From a virus: a stretch of 64,000 nucleotides of DNA. Below the pieces are notes generated by a model. The model was not told the DNA's origin, did no database searches, and saw only the letters and a list, made by a program, of their open reading frames with translations. Numbering within the stretch: position 1 is the stretch's first letter; each line of letters opens with the position of its first letter. Both the position numbers and the translations under genes were made by a program. The stretch covers positions 167,362 to 231,361 of the IMG/VR virus record IMGVR_UViG_3300043418_000072; one strand, 5' to 3'. Shown here in pieces: positions 30,139 through 38,747 of the stretch.

Positions 30139-31051
30139 TCGAACGAACTAAATCGAGCGTTACACAGTGGAAGCCTCCGCCAAGAGTGCGGCTGTGTCGT
30201 AAAGTCAATGGGATGACTGTGAACTTTAATGCCTCCAAGGTTTTAATTAGCAGGTCTTGTGCAGCATCAACAATGACAGTAGTGGGATTGATACTCAGCA
30301 TGTTTAGTGCAATCCACTTACTAGCATATGGATACTCGTGAAACTCTTGAGCTACTACATCGTTAACAAATATCAGTTCTTTGTCTTTTAACATCTTAGG
30401 CAGCGTGTCATTGGTTACTCTGCTACCGTTAACAATAAAGGTATTTTCATTTAATGCAACAATAGTTGAATCAATATGCACCCCGGCATAGAAGTTACAT
30501 AGCTCAATTTCCACGTCAGGTACTTGCTTGCATAGCCAATCATATGCGGCACGATTTCCGCTAGCAGACTCGAGAAATAACCATTTGTCTTTTGCGACAC
30601 GCAATATATTGGCAGCATCTAGTACCATGCCCTTATCGCGTGGCATGTGGATAATGTGTTCTGCTTCGTCCAAGAAATCCATGTAGCATTGATATTCCAT
30701 GTCCCTACATGGGTACATCATGGCTGTGTCAATTATAATTCCGCCATGCACAATAAAACGGTCACGCGGGCAATAGTTGTAAAGGCCGTCATGCACTTGA
30801 AAGTTCATAGTATCCGGGCGCTCTACTTCTACGCCGTGTACAGTAAGAATGGTACAAAGACGTTGCAGGTCGCGATTAGTTTCATCGATGATCCACTGCG
30901 GTACCGGTCCTGCTGGCAGAGGAGTCTCTTTCCACAAGGTGTTTTGTTCTTCTGCACGAAAGACTGGATCGTGTACTGGCCAGTTTGCATGTGTTGCATC
31001 GCCGACAATGATCCGCTTTAACGGATCATATTCATTCCAACTTGATATCAT
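30134..31051 (-). CDS. Amidinotransferase-family protein
   Basis: A 305-residue protein starting MISSWNEYDPLKRIIVGDA. The fold of glycine amidinotransferase and arginine deiminase is shown by RDRFIVHGGIIIDTAM, MVLDAANILRVAKDKWLFLESASGN, FYAGVHIDSTIVAL and the end GGGFHCVTLDL, with the likely active-site Cys. Members move amidino groups from arginine. It overlaps the hydroxylase-like gene by ATGA. Substrate unknown. Confidence 0.85.
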   Translation of the reverse strand: MISSWNEYDPLKRIIVGDATHANWPVHDPVFRAEEQNTLWKETPLPAGPVPQWIIDETNRDLQRLCTILTVHGVEVERPDTMNFQVHDGLYNYCPRDRFIVHGGIIIDTAMMYPCRDMEYQCYMDFLDEAEHIIHMPRDKGMVLDAANILRVAKDKWLFLESASGNRAAYDWLCKQVPDVEIELCNFYAGVHIDSTIVALNENTFIVNGSRVTNDTLPKMLKDKELIFVNDVVAQEFHEYPYASKWIALNMLSINPTTVIVDAAQDLLIKTLEALKFTVIPLTLRHSRTLGGGFHCVTLDLVRSI

Positions 31052-31560
31052 ACCCAACCTGTTATTTGTAAAGTGTATCTGGCTTCAATGCCAATGTTTG
31101 CTGCGGCATGTGGGGTATCATAATCCCATTCTAGCACTGTTCCTGCATCCCAATGCACTAACCCCATGCCGTTAATCTCACTGTAGTGGCCGGGCTTCCA
31201 GTCCTCTAAGAACACTACTGCTCTACGGATACGTTGCTCCTGACCTTGCAAGCTGTGTAGTTTAACATACTTTGCATACAAGTCAGAGTGAGTTGGTAAG
31301 ACTGTTCCGGTATCCATGCGGTAGTAGCTGGTACCAATGTCCTTCCATCCCATCTCTCGATATATCTCGATGAACTTATCATTCCAACTAGGCTGAGGAC
31401 TGCGCATGTCGCACATAGCGCCAGTGAATGGTCCGGGGTATCCTTGGTGTTGCCAGATACGCAAGCTCTCGGGATCATTGAACTCTTCAGTTACATAATC
31501 CAACAGCTTGTATTCAATGCCCCAAAACTTAGGGATCTTATACTTTGCGTGTATTGCCAT
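31048..31560 (-). CDS. Aspartyl/2-oxoglutarate-dependent hydroxylase-like protein
   Basis: A 170-residue protein starting MAIHAKYKIPKFWGIEYKLL. YYRMDTGTVLPTHSDLYAKYVKLH and RRAVVFLEDWKPGHYSEINGMGLVHWDAGTVLEWDYDTPHAAANIG give an H-x-D and a later His in a jelly-roll arrangement, fitting an Fe(II) site. It overlaps the dehydrogenase gene by 23 bases. It may modify an amino acid or sugar in step with the adjacent enzymes. Confidence 0.65.
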   Translation of the reverse strand: MAIHAKYKIPKFWGIEYKLLDYVTEEFNDPESLRIWQHQGYPGPFTGAMCDMRSPQPSWNDKFIEIYREMGWKDIGTSYYRMDTGTVLPTHSDLYAKYVKLHSLQGQEQRIRRAVVFLEDWKPGHYSEINGMGLVHWDAGTVLEWDYDTPHAAANIGIEARYTLQITGWV

Positions 31561-32776
31561 AGTGGATGACCTTAATGTCAGTGCGAGCAGTAGCGTATTG
31601 ACGCCATGGATCAACTACAATACTACCTTCGTTAAGTTTGCAGTAGAGTTCCTGCTCATTCTTTTCGCCGGCATACCCGTATGTGATCTTTCTATTATGT
31701 GCAAGAAGCACCACACCCTTAACGGATTTAGGATTGAGTTCTTCTGTTAGCGGATCAACATATTGTGGGGTGATACCAAAATCTTGTTTTAGAAAATGCC
31801 CAACTAGCAAACTGTAGCTACCTTCTAAATATGCCACGTCCGGCTTATATGCCTTACCGTGAATGTAAACGGGCAGCAACGCATTATTAGCTTCATCGGC
31901 AATAAATTTAGCCAAGTTACGTGCTTGAATTTCTCGCGCATTCATGATAGCGTCGAACAAGTCGTAACCTAGATCCAACTTCTCTGCCATGTATCGCAAT
32001 GCAATGTTGTCACGTGGGTGGCAAGGTCCGGCATCACCCATACCTGCTGTCATATATTTTGGCCCCATGATTCGCATACTAGATCTTGCTAGTGCATCAG
32101 TCACGACATCCACATTAATATTGCCTTGCTTGATAGCAACGTCTTGGATCATGTTAGCCAATCCAATTTTAGCACTAATGAATGTGTTGTAAAACACCTT
32201 AATACATTCCGCTTCGTCCCATGTGCCAACTTCATAACGTGGATTGTTTTGCATCAACCCTTTGTAAAACTCAATTAGCTCTGCTGCATCGGTTGTAACA
32301 TCACCGTCTTCGGTACCAATAATAACCATCTCGGGATTGACCATATCCCACTCTACACTGCCCATAGCAATTAAGTAAGGGTTGTAAACAAAACGTGGAT
32401 TGGTAATGTGTTGGCGTAATCGTCCGCGCACTGTCCCTGGTAGTACGGTGCTAATTAGCACAACCATTTGATTAGGTCTTGCCCAACAGTTAATCTGTTT
32501 AAGCACATGCTCAACTACATCGTAGTTAAAGTCTACGTTGGGCAAATGTGCAATTGGGCTAGCACCGCCATACTTGGCATCATGCGGTGTTTGTACTGCA
32601 ACAAAAATAATGTCTTGACCAAGCACTGCATCTTTAAGTTGGTCCACAATTTTGATCTTGTCACTGGTTTTGGGGTAAATATCATAGCCGGTAACAGAAT
32701 GCTTTTCGGCCATCACTTCGGCACACGCCATTCCTAACTTGCCAATTCCAATAAATCCAATTTTCTTGCCTAACAT
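31538..32776 (-). CDS. UDP-glucose/GDP-mannose dehydrogenase family protein
   Basis: A 412-residue protein starting MLGKKIGFIGIGKLGMACAE, an NAD-binding Rossmann start (GxGxxG at 8-13). IIFVAVQTPHD, ISTVLPGTVR, KVFYNTFISAKIGLANM and GDAGPCHPRDNIAL (active-site Cys region) fit the family, which oxidises nucleotide sugars to uronic acids. AGGAA precedes the ATG, which abuts the ATG of the divergent gene at 32777. Confidence 0.85.
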   Translation of the reverse strand: MLGKKIGFIGIGKLGMACAEVMAEKHSVTGYDIYPKTSDKIKIVDQLKDAVLGQDIIFVAVQTPHDAKYGGASPIAHLPNVDFNYDVVEHVLKQINCWARPNQMVVLISTVLPGTVRGRLRQHITNPRFVYNPYLIAMGSVEWDMVNPEMVIIGTEDGDVTTDAAELIEFYKGLMQNNPRYEVGTWDEAECIKVFYNTFISAKIGLANMIQDVAIKQGNINVDVVTDALARSSMRIMGPKYMTAGMGDAGPCHPRDNIALRYMAEKLDLGYDLFDAIMNAREIQARNLAKFIADEANNALLPVYIHGKAYKPDVAYLEGSYSLLVGHFLKQDFGITPQYVDPLTEELNPKSVKGVVLLAHNRKITYGYAGEKNEQELYCKLNEGSIVVDPWRQYATARTDIKVIHYGNTRKV

Positions 32777-33892
32777 ATGATTCCTTTTGATTTTTTCTAT
32801 AATGTAATGAAAGATCACTTCTTTGATAAAACAGGGATCATGTTAATTTATCCTCAATTTAATCAAGAGCGTATAACCTTTGTTTCTAAATTGCTAAACG
32901 ATAATGCAAAGCCTGTTGTTATTTTTTATGACCAAGAACCAATCGATGTTACTAAATTTTACGCCGAGGTATATAGACCTTATTCTCAATCTTTTAAGTC
33001 CCGTCAGGTCTTAGTAACTAGTGAGTATAGCACAGAGAGTGACAAATTGTGTAAGGATTATGAGTTGAAAGATGTCCAGTACTTCTATCACGCATTACTG
33101 TGCCATGAATGGTATCGATTGCATTGGTACGAAAACATAAATGTTAATACCGATTTTGACCGCGCATATATTACTTATAACAATTTAACATTAGACAAAC
33201 GTTTGTATAGAGCAAACTTGATCATTGAGTTGCAAAAGAGAAATCTAACGTCCAATGGATACGTAAGTTACAACAATAGCAATTTTAGTGGGATAACTGC
33301 ATCCACTAACACGTATGCAATGTTGCCAGTACAGCATAAACTAAACATCCAATTGCACATGGATCTATTAGAAACCCAAATGATACTGGATACTCCTGCC
33401 CCAAGAGGAGAGTTGAGTGCCGCAGTTAATATAGGTGATATGCAAAAGGCATTTGTAAATCTAGTAACCGAAACAATCTTTTACGAGAACAAACAACATT
33501 TAACAGAAAAGATTTTCAAGCCCATTGTTGCAAAGATGCCATTCTTGTTGTTAGCAGGCGCCGGCTGCTTGTCGTACTTACGTAGCTACGGATTTAAAAC
33601 CTTTGGAGAGTTTTGGGACGAAAGCTACGATGATATTACAAACAGTGCTGATAGATTTAGTGCAGTGCTAGCCATACTCGAAGATCTATGCAATAAACCC
33701 CATGAAGAACTAGTGCAAATGAAGTTGGCAATGAGTGAAATCCTAGAATACAATTTCAATCACTTTTACACAAACATGCGTCCCATTGTTGTTGACGAGT
33801 TTATAACCAAGCTAGGTGCGGCACTAACTGCAAATGGGGTAGATTATGATCCAGCTGACTTAGAGAACTTGAACTGTAGATTAACCTACTAA
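32777..33892 (+). CDS. Glycosyltransferase-like protein (copy 2)
   Basis: A 371-residue protein sharing the C-terminal block with the gene at 26066: LTEKIFKPIVAKMPFLLLAGAGCLSYLRSYGFKTFGEFWDESYDDI. The start is uncertain: ATG 32777 abuts the divergent gene's ATG (CATATG) and lacks a ribosome binding site; ATG 32807 (MKDHFFDKTG) is the alternative. Likely acts on sugars made with the adjacent dehydrogenase. Confidence 0.65.
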   Translation: MIPFDFFYNVMKDHFFDKTGIMLIYPQFNQERITFVSKLLNDNAKPVVIFYDQEPIDVTKFYAEVYRPYSQSFKSRQVLVTSEYSTESDKLCKDYELKDVQYFYHALLCHEWYRLHWYENINVNTDFDRAYITYNNLTLDKRLYRANLIIELQKRNLTSNGYVSYNNSNFSGITASTNTYAMLPVQHKLNIQLHMDLLETQMILDTPAPRGELSAAVNIGDMQKAFVNLVTETIFYENKQHLTEKIFKPIVAKMPFLLLAGAGCLSYLRSYGFKTFGEFWDESYDDITNSADRFSAVLAILEDLCNKPHEELVQMKLAMSEILEYNFNHFYTNMRPIVVDEFITKLGAALTANGVDYDPADLENLNCRLTY

Positions 33893-33899
33893 ATACAGT

Positions 33900-35057
33900 A
33901 TGAAAATTACAGACGTATTAGACGAAGCGGGTGCTGCCCCGATATATTATTTTGCCTACGGCATGTTAACAGATCCAGAATTGATGCCGGGTGCAGAATT
34001 TGTTGGACGTGCAGAGCTAAAGAATTTTGTCTTTGAGATGTTTACCTATGCCAACGTATTCCCGTATCCTGGTGCCAGGGTAATCGGCAGCTTGTGGGCA
34101 ATCGATAGACAGCTACTTGCTCAATTAGACCAAACTGAGGGATACCCAACCCTATACGATCGTAAAACGGTTCCGGTATTTGCCAATGGAGAGCGCCACG
34201 AAGCAGCGATTTACACAATGACTCCCGAGACTCGCGAGTACATGCAAGGCACTGAACCAAACGATGCGTACATCGCTCGCATAGAGCGTGGGTATAACAA
34301 TGCAGGAATTCCGTTACGTCAACTTGATGATGCACTAGATGCCATTTACTCTGCACAGGATCTTGACGAGGGGTGGAAAGACTGGGCTGCTACAGGCGCC
34401 CTTGCTGCTGGAATGGCATTAGGTGGCGGAGCTGCTGATGCTAAAGTTGCACCACATGCACAACCTAAAGCAACAGCCCAACACGTGGCTAAAGCTGCAC
34501 ACCCAGTTGCAGCTCAGTCCAAAACAGCACAACCAGAAACCTACGGTGTTAGTATGAACACTGGTCCCGAACATACTCTACAACGTACTGCTCTTAGAGC
34601 CGGCATCAAAGGAGCAGAACTAGCACAATTCATGGCACAAACTCGCCACGAAAGTGCAGATTTTACACGTATGAAGGAGATTGGTGGAGCCAAGTACTTC
34701 CACAAGCGTTACGACCCCAAAGCCGCACCAGCTATGGCTAAGACCTTGGGCAATACACATGCAGGTGACGGAGTTAGGTATCACGGGCGCGGCTTTATTC
34801 AAATCACTGGACGAGACAACTATCGTATGGCCGGAAAAGCGTTGGGGTTGCCGTTAGAGCAAAAACCGGAGCTTGCTGCTAACCCAGAAATTGCTGCCAA
34901 GATTGCAGTGTGGTATTGGCAAACTCGCGTTAGACCTAATGTACACAACTTCAATGACACTGCTACAGTCACTAAATATATTAACCCTGCGCTCAGAGGA
35001 CTGCAAGATCGCTTGCACAACTTTAAAGAGTACACTGTAGCGATGAACATGCGATGA
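33900..35057 (+). CDS. Gamma-glutamylcyclotransferase-like domain fused to a GH19 lysozyme
   Basis: A 385-residue protein. Residues 1-9, MKITDVLDE, look like a T4 capsid-targeting peptide (cleavage after L-D-E before A). Residues 14-150 (YYFAYGMLTDPELMPGAEFVG, GSLWAID, LDQTEGYPTLYDR) are a cyclotransferase/AIG2-like fold. An Ala/His/Lys/Pro linker spans about 160-215. Residues 225-383 (MAQTRHESADFTRMKEIGG, YHGRGFIQITGRDNY, KIAVWYWQTRVRP) are a GH19 chitinase/lysozyme that cleaves peptidoglycan. CTAAATA before ATG resembles a late box. Probably a virion protein. Confidence 0.85.
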   Translation: MKITDVLDEAGAAPIYYFAYGMLTDPELMPGAEFVGRAELKNFVFEMFTYANVFPYPGARVIGSLWAIDRQLLAQLDQTEGYPTLYDRKTVPVFANGERHEAAIYTMTPETREYMQGTEPNDAYIARIERGYNNAGIPLRQLDDALDAIYSAQDLDEGWKDWAATGALAAGMALGGGAADAKVAPHAQPKATAQHVAKAAHPVAAQSKTAQPETYGVSMNTGPEHTLQRTALRAGIKGAELAQFMAQTRHESADFTRMKEIGGAKYFHKRYDPKAAPAMAKTLGNTHAGDGVRYHGRGFIQITGRDNYRMAGKALGLPLEQKPELAANPEIAAKIAVWYWQTRVRPNVHNFNDTATVTKYINPALRGLQDRLHNFKEYTVAMNMR

Positions 35058-36076
35058 AAATAAACGAAATTTTAACAGAAGCCCTAGTAGGCGAACTCAA
35101 CTTCGGTCCACTAAAGATTATGGTGGACCAACATACCATTGACAGATCTATTCAACGCTATGTTTCACCGTTTGGTGTAGACCGTGTGCTAAAACAACTG
35201 CCTATTGTAATCGACGAATTGCGCGGGGTTGAACCCGGGCAACAAGTTTGGGTTTACGATCAGGCACAAAACATTGCGTTAGGTATGCGTAGACTGGGCA
35301 CAGAGCAAAACCTGCGCTTCTTATTTAAAACTGTAGTTGGTGATCGCCCATACGACAGCGACATGCCTGTTATCTTATTGGGCGAGCCCCACGAAGAGCT
35401 AGACGAGCAAGTATTAGACGAATTAATCACTAGCGATCACCGTGCTAAAATCCAGCAAACAATGAAGTCAGCGGGCTACACTGAGCTAGGTGCTGGCGCA
35501 GACGCTGCGGTATACGCAAAAGATGCTCATACAGTAATTAAAATCCTTATGCCAGACAGTGGGCAGTTAAGCACAGGCGAAAAGACATTCCTAGACTTCT
35601 ATCAATATGTAACAACTAGCAAGCCAAATCCATTCTTGCCAAGATTTGTTAAGATTCAGGGGCAACATCATAATCGTTTTGAAATTGACGGCGAACCATT
35701 TAGGCAAATCGCTATGGAACGCTTGCAACCTATTCCGGCTGGTACCGCATTGCAGGGCATTGTTTGGATCATGAGTGAGTGTGCAGCCCGCCAACTTAGA
35801 TGGGAGCAAGTGCTTGATGACTTTATGACCGAAAGTGATCTATGGCGTTACTGGGGCGGTGACCCTGATGTCCCGGAACTAGTGCATAACGAGTTCATGG
35901 ATCACCGTAAGCAAAGCTACTACGAAGCATTGTACATCACTATGCTTATTCTAGCTAGACTGGGCGCACACAAAGGTTGGGGATGGGACTTGCATACAGA
36001 GAATGTTATGCAACGTGCAGATGGTACACCAGTTATCATCGATCCGTGGTACCACGATGTACTAGGAACCGTTTAA
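35054..36076 (+). CDS. Protein-kinase-like fold protein with capsid-targeting-like N terminus
   Basis: A 340-residue protein starting MKINEILTE-A, the clearest head-targeting look-alike (L-T-E then Ala). The C-terminal half has a Gly-rich loop LGAGADAAVY (145-154), Lys163 in VIKIL, then WDLHTENVMQRADGTPVIIDPW (about 309-332) with D-x-H-x-x-N and a metal-binding-type D-P. These match kinase or phosphotransferase signatures. It overlaps the lysozyme fusion by ATGA. Target unknown. Confidence 0.72.
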   Translation: MKINEILTEALVGELNFGPLKIMVDQHTIDRSIQRYVSPFGVDRVLKQLPIVIDELRGVEPGQQVWVYDQAQNIALGMRRLGTEQNLRFLFKTVVGDRPYDSDMPVILLGEPHEELDEQVLDELITSDHRAKIQQTMKSAGYTELGAGADAAVYAKDAHTVIKILMPDSGQLSTGEKTFLDFYQYVTTSKPNPFLPRFVKIQGQHHNRFEIDGEPFRQIAMERLQPIPAGTALQGIVWIMSECAARQLRWEQVLDDFMTESDLWRYWGGDPDVPELVHNEFMDHRKQSYYEALYITMLILARLGAHKGWGWDLHTENVMQRADGTPVIIDPWYHDVLGTV

Positions 36077-36828
36077 TCCACTTGCTTGTAGATAAACTCG
36101 GCCTCGGGTATACGGGTTCTACCGTTTTTACTACCCAATACAACAACGCGGCGCAGGCCGCGTTCTGTTTCAACTGTTAAAATAATACATCCACCTGCTG
36201 CATTAGTGGTGCCAGTCTTGCTAACAATGAACTTGTGCTTGTGACCAATTAAGGGATTGGTTTGTTTAAAGATCAACCACCGCTTTTTGTTCTTAATCTC
36301 TACTCGAGTCTTGGCAGCAGAGTCCACAATAAGATAGTTCTTCTCTGCTACATTCAATAACAATAACAAATCTTCTGCGGTACTGGTGTTGTCTGGTAAT
36401 AGTCCTGTCGCATCAACATAGTTAGTATGTCGCATACCATACTTCATAGCGTTGGCATTCATGTCGCTGATGCAATTACCGTACCCGCCTATATAATTCC
36501 TGCATAGCAAATCTGCGGCATGGTTGTCGCTTTTGACCATTGCAAGATTAATAAGCTCTTGCCTAGTTAGACGTAGAGTTTGGTTGTAGGCTATGGATTG
36601 ATTTAGATCCTGTTTTGCTTCCATAACTGTTAGCACAGTCATTACCTTGGTAATGCTAGCCATTGGACGTATGGTGCCAGTGTCTTTACTGGCTAGGATT
36701 TGGTTTTGTTCGTCTGCGACAAGCCAGGACTTTGCAGTAAGGTCGCTAGTGTCGTCGATAGTTGTGGCAGGTTTCGCCCAGCTAATGCTGCTGGCAAGTA
36801 ATGCCAAAATAAGTATAGTGCTACGCAT
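36073..36828 (-). CDS. D-alanyl-D-alanine carboxypeptidase/endopeptidase (S11 family)
   Basis: A 251-residue protein with a signal peptide (MRSTILILALLASSISWA). Active-site motifs: S58-I-T-K61, S100-D-N102 and K-T-G in SKTGTTNAAGG near 206. The size and GYGMRHTNYVDATGL block resemble PBP7/PbpG endopeptidase. It works in the periplasm on peptidoglycan cross-links, perhaps aiding lysis. It converges with the kinase-like gene. Confidence 0.92.
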   Translation of the reverse strand: MRSTILILALLASSISWAKPATTIDDTSDLTAKSWLVADEQNQILASKDTGTIRPMASITKVMTVLTVMEAKQDLNQSIAYNQTLRLTRQELINLAMVKSDNHAADLLCRNYIGGYGNCISDMNANAMKYGMRHTNYVDATGLLPDNTSTAEDLLLLLNVAEKNYLIVDSAAKTRVEIKNKKRWLIFKQTNPLIGHKHKFIVSKTGTTNAAGGCIILTVETERGLRRVVVLGSKNGRTRIPEAEFIYKQVD

Positions 36829-36871
36829 TTGTCAAAGTAGTTTAGCATAGATGCTAGTGATATCAAAGTGT

Positions 36872-37411
36872 TTAGGTTATTCGGGGATTTCCGAATACAG
36901 TTTCAATTGCCATTCCGCTGTGCAGCTTGCGTTGGTAGGTTCCGTGGTCAACCATCTTTAAATGCGGATCATTGAATAAGAACTTCAGCAAGTGCTCGCT
37001 GTCTACCATTGGTACTGGTAAACGCTTTAGGGTTGTCCGCATAGCATCACTACTTTCAATCCAGAAACCTGGCTTGTTAAGCAACTGAGTCACTTTGTTT
37101 ATCACACGGTCTTTGCTTTGTTTTTGTCCATCGTGTCCAATACCTTGGATCTTATATCCAACCCATTGCTCGTTTGCTCTAGGACCACGATAAAATACAC
37201 ACGCATCAACTTCGGGGTCGGCGTCCCAGTCAATGACATTCCAATCGCTTGGGATAACGTCTCTGATGCTGGTAACAAAACTGCCGTGTGCAGTAGAACT
37301 GTATGCGTTGTTAACTAGATCAATTAAATTGTCACCGAGCTCTTGCTTATCGGCATTGGATACAACTAATTCCCATAGATTTTTAGGCAGGCTAACTTCT
37401 GTAATACGCAT
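36872..37411 (-). CDS. Late virion-type protein, acetyltransferase-like region
   Basis: A 179-residue protein starting MRITEVSLPKNLWE, again basic with L-W-E. It contains DNLIDLVNNAYSSTAHGSFVTSIRDVIPSDWNVIDWDADPEVDACVFYRGP and KIQGIGHDGQKQSKDRVINKVTQLLN. The second block recalls the acetyl-CoA region of GNAT proteins. A late promoter lies at 37416. Possibly packaged in the head; function unknown. Confidence 0.62.
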   Translation of the reverse strand: MRITEVSLPKNLWELVVSNADKQELGDNLIDLVNNAYSSTAHGSFVTSIRDVIPSDWNVIDWDADPEVDACVFYRGPRANEQWVGYKIQGIGHDGQKQSKDRVINKVTQLLNKPGFWIESSDAMRTTLKRLPVPMVDSEHLLKFLFNDPHLKMVDHGTYQRKLHSGMAIETVFGNPRIT

Positions 37412-37415
37412 CTAG

Positions 37416-37423
37416 TATTTATA
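37416..37423 (-). promoter_or_regulatory. T4-type late promoter
   Basis: TATAAATA on the minus strand, four bases before ATG 37411. With a usual start about seven bases after the box, the message would have almost no leader. Confidence 0.78.
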
Positions 37424-37733
37424 GCATCGTTCCGGTCTTGGGAAAACGGTAACGCACATCCTTGCCTATGCTAATAACACAAGCTGCTTCTCTGTCAAAC
37501 TCAATAATAGTATATGAGCCAGTTTCCTTATTAAGGTACAGAGCCATTGCAACGTCGCTCATATTTGAAGTTGTGCCCATTACCATTGGCTCTTCTCCGT
37601 ACTTGTCTTTAAGATCCTTCATTAGGACTTTAACAGGAAAACACACAATCTTCTTGTTTGTTTCTACTGGTTTTTGTGCATAGGATGCAGCACATGTTAG
37701 GGCAAGACAGAGAGCAATAAGGTATTTAGACAT
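37419..37733 (-). CDS. Secreted hypothetical protein
   Basis: A 104-residue protein starting MSKYLIALCLALTCAASYAQ, a signal peptide cut after Y-A. The mature part is strand-rich, with VCFPVKVLMKDLKDKYGEEPMVMG and two Cys that could form a disulfide. Function unknown. Confidence 0.7.
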   Translation of the reverse strand: MSKYLIALCLALTCAASYAQKPVETNKKIVCFPVKVLMKDLKDKYGEEPMVMGTTSNMSDVAMALYLNKETGSYTIIEFDREAACVISIGKDVRYRFPKTGTML

Positions 37734-37741
37734 GCAAATAC

Positions 37742-37894
37742 TTATCGTACTCGCTCCCACCACGCAATGAAAAACAGAATCCCGATTATAGCCCACTTAG
37801 TTAGTCCAATTGATAGCGCAAGTAGGACAGTATACGCTGACCCTACTCCTTGTTCTAGCAACCATGCTAGAATACTTTGTTTTTTCTTTTTCAC
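37742..37894 (-). CDS. 50-residue membrane protein
   Basis: GTG start at 37894, two bases after the upstream stop. It begins MKKKKQSILAWLLEQGVGSA; helices at about 20-30 and 33-45 span the membrane. It resembles short DUF7220-type phage proteins. It lies between two genes of the same strand. Function unknown. Confidence 0.62.
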   Translation of the reverse strand: MKKKKQSILAWLLEQGVGSAYTVLLALSIGLTKWAIIGILFFIAWWERVR

Positions 37895-37896
37895 AA

Positions 37897-38679
37897 TTAT
37901 CGTCCGATGTACTTTTTAGGTGACATTTCTAATCGACGTTGTTCTTCCGTTTTTGGTACCCATCCGGTACCGTACTGTGGATATTTTTGAATCCTGTCTT
38001 CTACAACATACATCATTAGCACAATGCTAAATCCTATGCCGAGAATCATACCAATGGCGCCAACTCCTTCAATGAAGTATTTGTCCATTAGTTGTTTTTT
38101 ACGTTTTGCTGCAATCTCTTCGTTGCGCATCTTGCGAGCAATAAGCACACGCTGGGTTTGACCCATGTGCTTCATCATTTGTTCGACTTCAGTGTAAAGA
38201 GCACCTAATTCAGGCGGACTCTGATAAACCATGAGCTCACGTAGATCCACACTCATTTGTTCTAGCTGCTTACGCATTAGAACACGTTGCAGAGCACGTT
38301 TACCTAGAGAGGCATCACCGGTGTATACTTCGTTTTCGGCACGGCGCTCCTCTTCTTCCATAATAGCCAAACACTTATAGAAGTTGTCGTAGTACTCTCC
38401 TAGCTTTTCCCCAATTTCAGTATAGACACCAGTATGCTGGCCTTCGTTGGCTTTCTTGTTTAGCTCAACGACTTTGTTCTTTTCTTGTATGAACTGGTTA
38501 CGCTGCTCTACTGTGGCTGGCTTTTCTGGAGGGTGAAGTTTCTTAAATTGATCGTCGAGATCTTTAAGTACGTCTTTAACTTCGCCTGCGGCACCCTTAA
38601 TATCCCTGTATAATTTGCAGCCAGCCTTAACTGCGGAGACAGCTCCGTTAGCAAGTGCAAAGAGGGTTAATGGATCCAA
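37897..38679 (-). CDS. Coiled-coil protein with C-terminal membrane helix
   Basis: A 260-residue protein. It starts with TTG at 38679, with AGGAG seven bases upstream; an ATG inside that spacer opens only a 12-codon frame. Residues 15-200 are Glu/Lys-rich helices; FIEGVGAIGMILGIGFSIVLMMYVV is a membrane helix near residue 215. Function unknown; a virion or membrane-linked role is possible. Confidence 0.68.
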   Translation of the reverse strand: MDPLTLFALANGAVSAVKAGCKLYRDIKGAAGEVKDVLKDLDDQFKKLHPPEKPATVEQRNQFIQEKNKVVELNKKANEGQHTGVYTEIGEKLGEYYDNFYKCLAIMEEEERRAENEVYTGDASLGKRALQRVLMRKQLEQMSVDLRELMVYQSPPELGALYTEVEQMMKHMGQTQRVLIARKMRNEEIAAKRKKQLMDKYFIEGVGAIGMILGIGFSIVLMMYVVEDRIQKYPQYGTGWVPKTEEQRRLEMSPKKYIGR

Positions 38680-38747
38680 AGCGCATCTCCTGTTATTATT
38701 ATTGTTAGAGGGCTACCCTAACTTATTTACAGGAGGTTTGCTCTAGA

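Noticed and set aside
38688-38695. ATG inside the ribosome site spacer of the gene at 37897-38679
   Set aside because: It opens a 12-codon frame only; the long frame fits TTG at 38679 with good spacing. The site position given is approximate.
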